Below, one piece after another: positions 1 to 12,499 of a stretch of DNA of 64,000 bases; position 1 is the first letter of the stretch, and each line of letters opens with the position of its first letter. The stretch lies in NCBI GenBank assembly GCA_013396915.1, contig VWZL01006771.1:1133379-1197378 (forward strand), given 5' to 3'. The notes beneath the pieces are model-generated. The model was not told the origin of the DNA, ran no database searches, and saw only the letters and a list, made by a program, of their open reading frames with translations. This DNA comes from Stercorarius parasiticus. Its lineage: Eukaryota; Chordata; Aves; Charadriiformes; Stercorariidae. Made by a program: the position numbers and the translations under genes.

Positions 1-3000
1 AATTAATTGAGACATCAATACCAGCAAAAATAAAATAATCTAGTCATTGGTGCCTTACCAGAATTTACATCCCCTTGTAAGACTGAAATTCCTCTGACTT
101 AGATGGAAAATAGATGAAACATCAGCCTTTTGTGGGAGGCATGTAGAAACTGTATACTCCCACTGAGACTGGGATACCCCAACGCATACCTGTAACGAGT
201 GGCACTTGGAAGAAGAGTGGCAGCCCTATAGACCTTTCCAAAGTGAAGACAGCTGTGGCCAGAGAGGGTGAATCGAAGCAAAGTCTGGGCTGGCGGAGGG
301 ATATGGCTTATTTTTTCTCTTTCAAAAATCAAAATGGGGATCGACCTTTCCTGGTGTTTACGAACAAAGGACAGCCCAGGACGCAGATTTGGATCTTGTT
401 CCTCACAGTCTGTGGGTTGCAGCTTGCCAGATACAGAGTTTCCAGTATGTACCTTGATTGTTCCATCCTTTTGGAATTATTTCTGAACTACATAATTGTT
501 TTCTCCAAATTTAAACGGATCTGCAGTCTTTATTGTAAGTGCATTTAGATTGTTGTGGTTTTTGTTAAGTAGAATCATCAGTTTCACAGAGAGTGAGTAT
601 TTGCTACAGCAAGCTAGATAATTCATTGTACCACTTGCATATTTTAACAATTTGCATCCTGAAATAATTATTTAGAAATATATTTTATTCTTTACCAGCT
701 TTGTTATTTTCAACTACATCCAACAATATCAAAATCAGAGGTTTCTTGCACTTCTGCAAAATTCAAATGTTGAAAAAGAAAGAAAAAGGAACCTCACAAA
801 AACTGTATTTTAACACATTAAATCCATACCAATCACATTGATGGTATTTTATTAATGCCATAATCATTCTTAGTATGTCTACATTTCACTTAATGTGCAC
901 CGCACAGAATGTAAACATTTAAATGCAGAGCCAATATTGTCACATAATTTGACTTCCTGAGCACCAGTATGACATTTTTCACCTCTAAATAATAAAAATT
1001 AATCCAGGGGCAATCTGCTTATAAATAAGCATGAATCTCTGGAAGCACTGAATGTCGAGCTACTACTACAGGCAGTGGATATGTTTCCATTCTCAACACT
1101 AGGGGCCTGACCCAGACCCTTGATGAGCATCGTAATTCCCTGTGTACACAAAACAAAACAGAAGGAGAGTTAGTGACTGGAATCAAGCTCTGTGTCAGGG
1201 GTTGTCTTAGGAAATTATATTTTCCAGTTCCTTGTTCTCCTTTTGGGTGTTCAACCCACACCTCTCTCTTCTTGTTCCTCTTATCTCCCTCCTGAATTGT
1301 ATTTCATAATCAGAAATATTTTCCTTGGTCTGTCAAAAAATGAGTTGTCTCTTACCCTTCCACAGCTACAAAATCCACATTTGACCTTCACACTGCATTT
1401 CAGTATAGCACCGCTTCGTTTTTCACACATAATCTGATTTCATTATACAGGTCAGAATTACTCATAATGAAAAGTTGAACTAATAACAAAGGGCACCATT
1501 GATGCCTCTTGTTTCCTCATTAAAGGACTAGACTTTAGTTTATTATAAATGGAACCACAACCAAATATACCTGCATAGGAATCATCACAGATTTAAGCTT
1601 TTTTCTTTTTTTTTTTTCTTTTTCTCTTTGTATTCTTCTTTTCTGAACAGAAAGTAATCAAGTTGGTTGATTTAGTTTTATTTAGATTGGAAAGACTATC
1701 ATCAATCTGTTTTGGTAAGATGTTCTGCTCACAATACAACAGCAGCAGCACATTTTTTAATGCACAGCTCTGCATGAAAACAGAACACAAATCCCCAGCT
1801 CTCCACCCACTGTGCAGTGGAATCCGTGGGTGACAAAGTGCAGTCAGAAAAGCACATTCGCAGCCTGTAACAAAACAAATGTTATGATGGAGAAGAGAGG
1901 AAAAAAGGAAGCAATTTTTAGAAAGGGTTTAAACCATCATTTACCCTAGCGGGAGGATGTGACTGACTTGCCACTTTACAGCTTTATTGATTAATAAGAT
2001 TTGAGGATACAGCATAGCAATAAAAGTTTTCTTTTGAAAAAACCCCACAAACCTTCAAAAGATGGTACACAGCTATTCAGAGTTGCTCATATTTACTTTG
2101 GGATTGAAATGAAGACTTTGAGCATCAGGAATCCGTCCCAGAGGGAATGAATGATGTATTTTGATTTTTAGACTTGCTATTGTACTTTTAACACATCTTT
2201 TGGCAACAATTCAAGTTTTTATTAGCTTAAAGTTGGAATGACTTGCTTATCTGTGGTTGAACAGACCAAAGGAGAGGAGCCAGTGTTCCTATATGCTGCT
2301 GTGGGAAATGGGATGCTCACTGTTTTGAAAACACAAAACAAGGCTCCAAGTCTGCAGCTGCCTCCAAGCATGGAGCCAGCGTACATTGCAAAGTCAATCG
2401 TGTGATCAGAGGTTATGTATTATTCAAAATACATGGTCTTTGTTACCCTGAAAATAAAAAAAAATTGTAAATGTCTCTAAATAGTAAATTATTTTTGCAT
2501 GTAAACCCTGACCTTTATTGGATCCAGTCAGTGTATATCTGTGTCTGAGAGAAGGTTTGATTAGCAAATCTAGGACCTCAGTCTCTAATAAATAGGTCTA
2601 GAAGAAAACAAATTGATAGATGTAGAAGAAAATAGTGTAGTTTGATTCTATACTAGTTGAAGAAACAAGTGTTTTCACGAATGCATTTAGGAAAAGCTAA
2701 TTGCAACGTGACTGCCATTGTCCAAGCTAGAGAGCTAAACTGATGGAAAACTGAAGCAAGAGAAAGCTAAGACCCAAACAGTTTTTATTTCTTCCAGCTA
2801 TTTTCAGTTTCACTTATTATTTCTTTTATGTTACATACTAGAAAGGACTCTCTTTTTTTTTCCCCCCACAACACTTTCATTAAAAGGGAAATAAAAAAAA
2901 AAAGCAACAGTAATTCAAAGCTCAGACAAAAAATAAAGGATGCCACATTTCAAGAACGAAAGAATTTTTTTCCCTCTTTCCTTCTTAAAATGTCCTGGTT

Positions 3001-5463
3001 AAGAGTTCAAAGCCCCTTTTTTCCTTATAGGCTAGGCTGGAAAAAAATGCCATGCCCAGGATTTGAAGAAGTAGAATTTTTAAAGTACATGTAGAATTAA
3101 AATTGGCAACAGTAGGAGAAACTGGATACCAGGTTTTTCAGAGTCCTTGGCATTTGCAAGTTTGTATTTTTTAAAGAACGTGAATCAAAGACTAAACCAC
3201 AATAACTAAGCTGCATTTTCCACCTATTTAATTTAAAGGTACTGACCTAGACCTATTGCTTGCACCAAAGGCGTGGCCACCGTGCAGCTAACCTATGGTC
3301 AGGAGCAGGCCAGTAACAGAGCTGGGAAGTGAAGGAAAATCCCTGTGCCCCAATAGAGCTTCGCATTCATTGGGCAGGACGACACTCCCATTTGCAAGCA
3401 GAGCCTTTTAATGCTTCCAGTGCTGCATAAGAAATGGCGGCAACCAAAATATCTAGAAAGTTTGAAGACTCCCCCTGTATTGAAATTAAAAGGGAAGAAA
3501 TAAAAAACTGTCAAAGAATAGCTACTGACATGCAGAGTTTTCTTTGTATTAAACGGAAGTGACATGACATAAAACCATCATGACGGCTTTCTCTCTGCTA
3601 TGCCGTATCACTTGCAAAACCTGATCACTTTATATAGAAGCCAATATTTTCCCTGTGAAGTTTAAAACAGTGTCTTTATAGCATTTATTAAGGGTCTACA
3701 CTAATTTTTGAACAATAACATTTACATATGCCACAAGAAAAGGGGCTTCCAGAGGTAGCAATCTCTGAAGCAGTAAGTCCGTAGTAGCAAGGCTGTTTGT
3801 TGTGCTATGGACATTACAAGGGTCGTTATTTGGAAAAGCTTCCTATGGCCAGCATTCACATTTCAGTGATTGGTCAGTATTGAGTCCTTAGGGAAACATC
3901 ATGAACGGCAGAGTTAAATAGAGGTTTTTAAAAGCCTGGGATTTGGGTTATGCCCTCATTATGAAATTTGGATTTGTTTCTCTGTCTTACTGTGAAAACA
4001 AAGCCCCATGCAGGCTATGCTATTACGATCCCCACCAGCAGCAGAATGAGCAATCTGCACATTTGCTGTGATTTTGCAAGTGTTGCATCACTTCATAAAG
4101 ATCCCTGTCATTTCTCAAAAGATACAAGAGCATCCTACAAGAAACTGTCACTGCTCTAATTCAGATTTTTTTCTTCGCTGGAATTTACTAGAGCCTTATG
4201 TATTCCTGTATACTGAAATGCTTTAGGTGGCAAGATACTTTCAAGACTGGTTACTGACTGCATCTCCCATTCCCATTTCCATAAACAGCTGACCTGCAAC
4301 ACGTGTATGCTTACAAAGGTGCAGCCTGATACTTTAAATACCAAATCTGAAGTATATCTTCACTTTTCCCCTTATGCAGCTGTTTCCTATCAAATTATGT
4401 AAAAGCTTTTGTTTCAACTGTATTCAGTGGTGCCTGGAAATAGGGTGTTTAGGACTTCTTGGAAAAAAACCCAACCAAACAGAAAACCCCAAACAGTCTT
4501 GCATGTCCCCGTCCCTACTGTCCTTATTCCCCATCAACTCTGGGATCAGTGATTCAAAGTCATTTGTAGGTTCAAAAAGAATTGCTTGCACTGTAGATGC
4601 TGGTGAGCAGCCCAGTATGTAGGACTGCTCTTGTTAAATATTTAAAAATTTTCATAACCTCTCTCATTTGTTGGGTTCTTTTTACTCCTTTGGATATTTC
4701 GGTGGTTGTGCTATTAGATGTCTGTTAATATATTAAGTAAATTGCTGTTGTGCATTAAAGCAACCAAATTTGACTGTTTGAATGCTAAAATAACTAGCAG
4801 TTTCTGTTTATTTCATAGCTGATTAGAAATCTACCTTTAGCACTGAAGCAGTATTTACAGGGTATTCATGTAGCAGACACACAGTGTAATCTTCTTTCTC
4901 TGCAGCTGACAGCACACAGAGATGTTCAATGTAAAACTCGATGTACAAAGAATTTGACTGCTATGAGATAACTGGTCCTTTTCTTAACCCTCTCCTGATG
5001 GATTGTGGGAGGCAGACAAAATAAGGATCTGCTACCAAGCTGATAAGTCATTTCTGTTCTCTAAAATAGGAGCGCTGGGCCATATTAAAGGTGAAAGCGT
5101 TTATAAATATAGCCCTGTGGAGAAGGAGATGGACAAAAGGTTAGATGTGATGTTTGAGCACCCATTAAAAGAAGCAAGAACACAAAACCTAGGCAAATCA
5201 AAATATATGTTTGCATATGCCTTTTAATTCTGAGACAAACTTTTGAAGAATGCTAGCCAATATATTCCAGCATGAGTAACAGAAATTGGGCTAAGTTCAC
5301 AGCAAAGCACTTAAATAAATCACTTGATTTTCAGAGGATATTTGAAACTCAAATACAAAATGTAATTGCCTACCTTTAGGCATCAAATAATGAAACTGCT
5401 GACAAAATTGCTAACTCTCAGCAGCTATGAGTTCAAGGAAGCTCAAAGACAGACCAAATATTC
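1..5463. other. AT-rich spacer without a recognisable gene
   Basis: No open frame here exceeds about 100 codons and none resembles a known protein. Low-complexity pieces are visible: a pyrimidine tract at 1599-1644 followed by CAG at 1648-1650, a T9C6 run at 2853-2867, and 11 A residues at 2893-2903. No CR1, SINE or LTR could be recognised. Decayed repeats may be present below what reading by eye can detect. Confidence 0.6.
1599..1650 (+). repeat. Polypyrimidine tract ending in CAG
   Basis: A nearly pure T/C stretch runs from 1599 to about 1644 and is followed by a CAG at 1648-1650. It has the shape of a 3' splice site, but the downstream sequence has no open frame that reads as an exon. Low-complexity T-rich DNA is the simpler reading. 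Confidence 0.4.
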
Positions 5464-5803
5464 ATATCACCCTCTACAGCTACCTGAAAGGAGGTTGTAG
5501 AGAGGTGGGGGTCGGTCTCTTCTCCCAAGTAACAAGCGATAGGACAAGAGGAAATGGCCTCAGGTTGCGCCAGGGGAAGTTTAGGATGGCTATTAGGAAA
5601 AATTTCTTCTCAGAAAGGTTGTCAAGCATTGGAACAGGCTGCCCAGGGAAGTGGTTGAATCGCCATCCCTGGAGGTATTTAAAAGACAGGTAGACGTGGT
5701 GATGAAGGACATGGTTTAGCGGTGGGTTTGGCAGTGTTGGGTTAAATGGTTGGACTCAATGATCTTAAAGGTCTTTTCCAACGTAAAGGATTCTATGATT
5801 CTA
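5464..5803 (+). mobile_element. CR1 LINE, 5'-truncated 3' end
   Basis: This is the last ~340 bp of a CR1 non-LTR retrotransposon. It starts at the segment encoding the end of ORF2 (the ctctacagctacctgaaagg region at about 5470-5492) and continues through the 3' untranslated region. That region includes the characteristic gcattggaacaggctgccca block (about 5627-5646) and the ggttggactcaatgatctta block (about 5748-5767). It ends in the CR1 tail, ATTCTATG at 5790-5797 plus a partial second copy. Severe 5' truncation and lack of a poly(A) tail are normal for CR1. No target-site duplication is evident. A 13-base T run at 5811-5823 follows closely. Divergence is moderate and it is not mobile. Confidence 0.95.
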
Positions 5804-5804
5804 A

Positions 5805-7729
5805 GAATTCTTTTTTTTTTTTTCATGTTCCTCTATGATGTCATACATGTTACAAACTTTTACAAATGATACAATCAATTGTCTTCTGGACTGACATAGC
5901 TGATTTTTAGTGAATCTGATGGAAAAATTCACCTTTACTTCCATGGCTACTGCCCCTGATCTTAATCCTTTTCTTTGTAGAGTTTGGTACAGTACTGTCA
6001 ATTGTCTGCTTTTAGTTAAATTTGTGCTCATGTCTCTAGGATTCAAGAGCATTAATGAGATGCCATCTTCCCAAAGACTTTATATACGCACATATGTGTG
6101 GGAAAGCCCTAATACACATCACAAGATAGTACCTTGAAATAGTCCTTGCTTAAAAACATTTAATCCACCAAAAAAGCCCTTGCAACGCTTATTTCAATGT
6201 AGCAAACCAATGACAGAACAGCAACTTGATGGTGGGTGCTCTGTTTGGATCTTCTAGGAATTATTGAAAATTTTTCCTGAACCTATTTTCTGTCATCTTA
6301 CAGTGGGATGGAGATGTTGAAAGCGCTGTAACAAACAATCACAGAAACTAGGGCAGGCCCTGTTTCTAAGATGTAACAAAACTATTTCATAAAAAATATT
6401 TTTATAAGAATACTTTAAAAATAATTATTTTAGTACATATTGTGTTTGGGCATTTCTTTTATCTTCAGCTAAAAAGTTAATCTAGCATATTTTTTATTTA
6501 CTCAATCCAAGCCATTTGTCTTCCTGGTTGATTTATTGCTGTGTCTAGGTTGGTAGCATTGAGAAAGAGTACTCTAAAAACTTATTTTCCAATGTAAATC
6601 TTATTAAAAAAACACAGAAACATTTCTCTGGCTTGGGTTTTTATAGAAGCCTGTTCTGACAAAACCTAAAATATATTTTAGATCTAACACTTTTTCTTAG
6701 GTGCTCTGATTAAAAAGGACAAACTTCCTCAACACATTTTCTTCTCCACGGGAGCCAGGGTTTGTTTCAGTTTCAAACTTCACTTGAAGCATGAGACATC
6801 AAACCTTTGCCCTAGAAATTACAGGCTGCACAGACAGATTCTGAAGGACATGCAGGAATTCTATTTGCATGTTTTCTGTTTCTAGTACTTTGTCTCTGCC
6901 TTTACTACAATTGAACTAGCCATTGTGGAGAGAATATGCAAGCCTTAATAACGGGAGTGGGGGTGATTAAGACCTGAGATGACTTTTATTGGATATTTAA
7001 AGCCATACAGTTTATTAATTAAAAGAAATCTGCCGACAGCCATCCTACATTTGGTTTTGAATGCTTTAGATAGTCCTTTTCAATTCTAATTTCTGAATTA
7101 GCGTCACCTGTATCCGTAAGATAACTCGCATGCAAGCAGAAAGAGACCCAAACCTTTCTGTGAACTGGAACATGGGAAAAAATCCCAAATCTCTTCCCTT
7201 CGCTCTTCATCAGGAGGGATAGTCCCCACGGACTGACTTCCCTGTTGGAGAGACAAAAAGGCACTTTTGCTTGTTACTTGGTGCCCAAAAGCCAGGGAAG
7301 CCTCTTAGAAGCAGCAGGTTTGAGAGTCAGTTGTGCCTTCTGTTGTCTACCCCGACTGACACGCTACACACTCAGAAGAAATGTTTTAAATATTAAGATT
7401 CAAGCGACAAAAATTAGGAAATACCAGAATCCATCTAGCTCATGAATATGTATTTTGCTACTGTCATTAATTACATGATCACAAACCTCTTTTTCACTAA
7501 GTCCTCGGCCGGTGCTCCCTGAATGAGCAACTACTGAATATTTTATCTTCACTGTTTAGTTTTTGCCCTGAGTCTCGGGGCCACCGTGAGAGAGGGTAAC
7601 CTGCATTATCCATGAAGTCAGAGTATTCATGGGAACAACTGCCATGAAGAAGCTGAACGCGCTTTTGGTTTGCTCAGTTGTGGTAACTTTTCTGTAATCT
7701 ACCCAGTTAATTGCCTTCTTGGAAAGTAT
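5805..7729. other. Unique AT-rich spacer between two CR1 copies
   Basis: The interval begins with a T run at 5811-5823. Nothing else was recognised: open frames are under 85 codons on both strands and no repeat family is apparent. Confidence 0.5.
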
Positions 7730-8688
7730 TAGCCTGTCACAAGTGGGGTCCCCAGGGACTGATATGGGGCCCCAAGCTGCACAACATCTTTGTAAATGAT
7801 CTGGATGATGGGATTAAAAGCACCCGCAACAAGTTTGCTGATGACACCAAATCAGGTGGTGACATGAACGTGTCAGAAAGGTGGGCCATCTTACAGAGAG
7901 ACCTGGGCAGGCTGGAAGAGTGGGCAAGCAAGAGCAATATGAAGTTTAACAAAGACAAGTGCAAAGTCCTGCACCGGGAATTAAATAACCAAACAGCCCA
8001 GCACAGACTAGGATCTGTGTGACTGGAGAACAGCCTTGCTGAAGGGGACGTGGAGGTCCTGGTGGACAACAAGCTGAATGTGAGTCAGCAGGGCACCGCT
8101 GGAGCAACAAAGGCAAATTGGATCCTGGGCTGCATCCACCTGGACATAACTAACAGACATAGAGTAGTGATCATCTCACTCTACTCAGCATTGTCATGCC
8201 ACTCCTGGAGTACCGTGTCCAGTTGTGGTTCCCATAATTCAAGACAGATGCGGACAGACTGGACATGGTTCAAAGGAGGGCCACAAAGATCATGAAAGCT
8301 GGAAAACCTGCTCCATGAGGGAAGACTGAAGGAGTAAGATCTTTTCTCCCGGGAGAAGGCTCAGGGGAAGCCTTATCACAGCATTCCAGTACTTAAAGGG
8401 AGACTACAAAGAGGACAGAGGTTCTTTCTTCCTTCACAAGAGGCCACACGGAGAAGATAAGCCGCAGTGGAAAAGGTTTAATCTCAATATATGACAGAAT
8501 TTTTTTATAGTAAGAACAATCATTCACTGGAACAACCTCCTCAGGGACATGGCGGAGTCCCCATCACTGGAGGTTTTCAATGTGCATTTGGACAGGGTGC
8601 CAGATAATCTCTTCTAGGCTCCCTTTCTCACGAAAGGCTGGATTTTTCAAGGTCCCTTCCAACTTGGGCTATTCTATGATTCTATGAT
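7730..8688 (+). mobile_element. CR1 LINE, 5'-truncated, ORF2 remnant plus 3' UTR
   Basis: About 960 bp of CR1. It begins inside the reverse-transcriptase domain of ORF2, at the sequence corresponding to the SGVPQGS-type motif, and runs to two tandem ATTCTATG octamers at 8671-8686. The 3' UTR is similar in layout to those at 5.5 and 27.7 kb (an aacaacctcctcagggacat block near 8530 matches their gctgcccaggga block). It differs near the end (ttcaaggtcccttccaactt at about 8647-8666), suggesting another CR1 subfamily. Frameshifts, an internal stop and scattered substitutions make this the older of the two coding-bearing copies. CR1 copies by target-primed reverse transcription and commonly leaves such 5'-truncated ends. 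Confidence 0.95.
7731..8332 (+). pseudogene. Broken CR1 ORF2 reverse-transcriptase fragment
   Basis: The translation shows the C-terminal half of a CR1 reverse transcriptase: LHNIFVNDLDDGI, then the catalytic F-A-D-D box (codons at 7834-7845, the LINE equivalent of YxDD), then MKFNKDKCKVLH and, further on, VLVDNKLNVSQQ and ILGCIH. A TGA at 8020-8022 sits where the family has Trp (the D-W-L-E position), and the same frame continues beyond it. Near 7749 a base appears missing from the C run of the GVPQG segment. Near 8195 the frame shifts again, so the LEYxVQxW and VQRRATK stretches (about 8200-8290) are read in another frame. No endonuclease domain remains. The fragment is inactive and has no host function that I can see. 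Confidence 0.9.
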
Positions 8689-9997
8689 CACCCAAATAGA
8701 ATCACTAATTATTGATGAAATTCAGCCTGAAAAATTCTTTGAAGGGAAGAGTTCAGGTTGAAGAAGTTAAGGTTTGTTTATTTATAGAAAAATGCAAAAA
8801 TGATCTTATTCTAGGAGTTTAGGCAACTGTAATGGTAGATGGTGCTGCTATTTCTCCCTATGCATTGAATGTCTTGAATCTTTTGTTTTTATTTATTCCT
8901 TACAATTAAATCCAAGTGGTACAATACAGGCAGAGACCTATATAGAGGCAGTTAGATGAAAACAATTTGGAGAAAAAACAGTAATTAATGGATCTATTTT
9001 CATTTGTAATGCTAAGACTTTTCAAAAGGAAACATATTGCTCTTCAATGTTCAATGAACACAAAAAAGAATTTTCATGGGGAGAGATAATTGTACAAAAA
9101 TAATTCAAAAGTAAAAGATAAAATTGAAATAACTTCAAACTAGTAAATACAGATTGCCTGATTTTGAAGGCTTAGAGCTGTCTTTATGCATACAAAAGAA
9201 TTAGCCATGTATAATTGAAATTATTATTCCTGAACTAAGCATAAACTACTGATTATGCCAATGCCTCGTTGGCCCAGTTAGTTTGGGTCAAACATTGTTC
9301 CCATTAAAGTGGTTAGAAAGGTGCAGATTTCACTTTAGCATTACTGAATTTCTAAAGAAAATTTAGGAATAGGGGAACTCGCATGGAGTTCAGGCTTGAT
9401 TTGCAGTAAAGATGCCATTAGTTAGAAAGCAGATAGCACCCTAAATTGCTTTAACTCTTTTCAGAGTTAAACTTGATTCTTTGCTATATCACATGCAAAA
9501 CAACAGAGCTGAGCTGGAAACAGTTTTTCTTGCCTTGTGAAAAATTAAGGGTTTTAAAAAATTGAATCGTATTCATTGGATCAAACACAACAACCTGAAT
9601 TTTGCCATATAGCAGATTTTAATAAATTATTTGAATCATTGCAAACACTTTATTTAAATAATATACACTGATTCATTTCTGTTTTGGCAATTTTATGTTC
9701 TAAAATAGACTCCTTTTAGAATTTCAGAAAAAAAAATGGTAATGCAGTTAGGAAAACATGCCCAAGTGTGCATCTCAACATTTCAAACCTGATTTTTAAA
9801 AAAACCACCTTGAATACAAATAACTCTTTGAAACCACCTTCCATTATAAATCTTTTAAAAGCATCTTTTAAAACAATTTAAAAGGAAAATTTTTGACTAG
9901 TCCCATAAAGTCTACCACATGTGGTGCTTAAACCTGAGTGTTAATTCTAAGTTTTTACTGAGCTTGGAAAGAAAATTTCTGACTGTTTTATTACTGC
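8689..9997. other. AT-rich spacer
   Basis: No gene or known repeat was recognised. All open frames are short and the sequence is dominated by A/T runs. Confidence 0.5.
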
Positions 9998-10060
9998 TTT
10001 TATTTTACTTTATTTTATTTTATTTTATTTTATTTTATTTTATTTTATTTTATTTATTAT
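9998..10060. repeat. (TATTT)n pentanucleotide microsatellite
   Basis: Nine consecutive TATTT units lie at 10011-10055, preceded by an imperfect copy and followed by a degenerate TTATTATT-rich stretch to about 10117. The plus-strand open frame across it (9919-10119) encodes only a repeating Phe-Tyr-Ile-Leu pattern and is an artefact of the repeat. Length polymorphism is expected. Confidence 0.95.
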
Positions 10061-10647
10061 TTAACATTATTTTTAATGTTTTTATTTATTATTATTATTT
10101 CTTTTTAATTATTATTTAAACATCCAGAAGTGCCTGGCTGGCCCCTCAGCTCACTTCCCAACATGTCAAGCTGCCATGGACTTGTCCTGCAGTAAGTATC
10201 TCTGCATCCATGTCCTGCCTCCTGGCAAATGGGAAGTCACCTGAAGAAGGCACACCTGACTGTGCATCACATCTACAAGAATCTTAATTACCAAAAAAGT
10301 ACTCCTTTCAACAAGGATATTGCTCCTGGCAGTCATTTTTTTTCACTGCTAAACTGAGTGATATGAAAAGTGAGGGAAATTTTGTTGAAGGGGTGAAGAT
10401 GTAATGCTTTCCAGGGGTCTCTTCTGTCCTCCTGGCTATGACAGAAGTGGCAGAAAGAAATGTGTCTGGACCTCGGCTGCTTCAGTGCTAAATCCAAAGC
10501 CTTAATGCCCAGGAGCGGTGGTTCATACTAACCCCCCGGCTTTGCACTGGAGAGACGTGGGTGCACATCTCCTCCTGCCAGTTCCTCTGTGTGGGTCGTA
10601 TCCTGTGACAGAAGGAGGTAACGGGGACCTGGTAGTTTCCTAAGCTG
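10056..10647. other. Spacer between two microsatellites
   Basis: The first ~60 bases are a degenerate TATT-rich continuation of the preceding repeat. The rest is unique sequence of mixed composition with no open frame or repeat that I recognise. Confidence 0.45.
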
Positions 10648-10706
10648 CCCATCCCATCCCATCGCATCCCATCGCATCGCATCGCATCCCATCCCATCCC
10701 ATCCCT
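10648..10706. repeat. (CCCAT)n / (CGCAT)n pentamer tandem repeat
   Basis: About eleven consecutive 5-base units alternate between CCCAT and CGCAT, in blocks rather than at random. This indicates point mutation followed by unit duplication. On the opposite strand the repeat reads as GATGG-type units, and the frame there (10488-10697) translates to a repetitive peptide that should not be taken as a gene. Confidence 0.93.
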
Positions 10707-12499
10707 TCCTGGTGTTCAGTTCTTGGGACTCGTGGTAAAATTAAGCCAAAAAACTTCTGCTGGTCATATCATTAAAGTGGTAAGACCTTCATTCTCTGTG
10801 TAGCCCTGCTATTAGTCCAACTGAAGTACAAAGAAATACATCCAATTTGGGAAAATTATTGAAATCCAGAGATATTGTTCTCCCAGCATGAGTAAATGTT
10901 AGCAGATTTTGACTAATCTGAGTTTTCACTGGTAAGAGTTAGCAGATTCAGGATCTATTGTAACTCAGTATTTTGAACATTGCCCTATTTATTGCTGCTC
11001 TCTTTTTTCTTATTTTTAATTGCAATGCTACAGTTAATGTAATGAATGAGAGCATTAGCATACCAAAGACAATGATGGGGAAACTTCCCGTGTTGCTGTG
11101 CCCCTGCAGCCTCAAGTTAATCTCCTGCCAGCACCCACCATCCAGATATCGCCATCTCTCTCACACACAAACACTTCGCAACTTGTTGATATTCAACATA
11201 GGAATTAGTGCAGACCATCTTCATTTGTGGGGGCATATTGAAGCTGGTGCAGCAATTAGGGGCGCCCTACAAGTCTGATTTAGTTAATACCGCAGGAATA
11301 CCCAAGAGCCAAAAAATCATCGTGATTAACACAGATCTGCTCCAACGCAGCCCTCCATCAAGTGGGGATTCATCAGCGCCTTTAGCAAGAAGACTTGCAA
11401 AAAAAAGCGTGGACTGCCATATATAGATGATTGCTTTTGTTTGCGGATAACCCTGTGTGTAAGATCTGAACTGTCCTCACCCAGCAAGCATAACCTCCCA
11501 AAAAACAACAGAAATAATTTTGCACTGTAGCATTACAGCTTTGGATGCAGTCTCAGCTTAATTAACAATCAACCCTTGCACTTTTGTGGGCCCCCTCTCT
11601 TCACTGTCACACATTTCCTTCGGCATGCTTGCTTGCTTTTGGAGAAACAGCCACGAGACTGACAAGTGCATGAAACAACATTACCCCCCTCAAACCAGAA
11701 AGAAGGTGTCCTCTCAAGGTCATGTTCAGACAAATGGCATGAGCTGTGTGCTAAATCTCCAGCAATTTACCTGGGCTCTGGATGAACAGAATCCTTCACT
11801 ATCCTCTGAAGCTCTAATGCCAGCTCCTCCTCCTTTTCTTCCTCCATCTCCCGTATCAAATTCATTGTGAAGTTTCACGGGGGAAAAGTACTCGCAAAGG
11901 TTATTCTAAAGCTCAAATCTAAATGCACTTTTAAACACCACTGAACTCACTGCAGATGCCGTGCACTAGACAAAGAGCTGCAGAAGGCCCACAATAATAC
12001 GCTAATCCCATTGCTGGAAGAAAGGGAGAAGACTTCAATCAATCTTGAAATTAATTTTGCATTTAAAAATGTAACAGCCTCTGCACTGCGTAGAGTGTCA
12101 ATTCTTTTATCATGATTACTTGTTATGTGTCAAACCATTTAGTCTCACCTCCTATTGTGCCGTGATTGAGTTCATGGCAGCAAACATACTGGTCATAAAA
12201 ACAATGAAAGCTTGAATGCTGCCCGAAATATTTGTTTCACCAAAGCTGAATAATCAAATGCACATTATGATTTTTTGTCAACAACTTTAATTTAGTTCTG
12301 TTTAACTGATTGCCTATGCCTTACCCATTTTTTGCTCCACAAAGGAGGCCTGTAGGACAAACAAGAAGTAGAATCATTAGCTAAGGCTCATCTTCCTGAA
12401 AATAAAGGAATGGCTGAGAGCTTTTTTACATATTTGTTTCACAAATCCTCCCCTTTTCTTCCAGTATCCCTTTTGACTTTTTTAAGTTGCTGGATCCAA
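10707..12499. other. Unique sequence, including two motif-rich stretches
   Basis: No gene was found. The stretch at 10960-11110 contains closely spaced AATTGCAATGC, TTAATGTAATGAATG, ATTAGCAT (POU/octamer-like) and ACAATG (SOX-like) words. The stretch at about 12010-12320 has TTAATTTTGCAT, ACAATG and ATCAAATGCACATTATG. Both look like possible conserved non-coding elements, but conservation cannot be judged from one sequence. An 11-base direct repeat (GTTAGCAGATT) occurs twice between 10897 and 10950. Confidence 0.35.

Noticed and set aside
1599..1650. Splice acceptor ahead of a hidden exon
   Set aside because: The tract is low-complexity T-rich DNA and no plausible exon or donor follows.
9919..10119. 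Hydrophobic Phe/Tyr/Ile-rich frame that looks like a membrane protein
   Set aside because: It is the translation of the (TATTT)n microsatellite.
10488..10697. Met/Trp/Asp-rich repetitive peptide on the minus strand
   Set aside because: It is the translation of the (CCCAT)n repeat.
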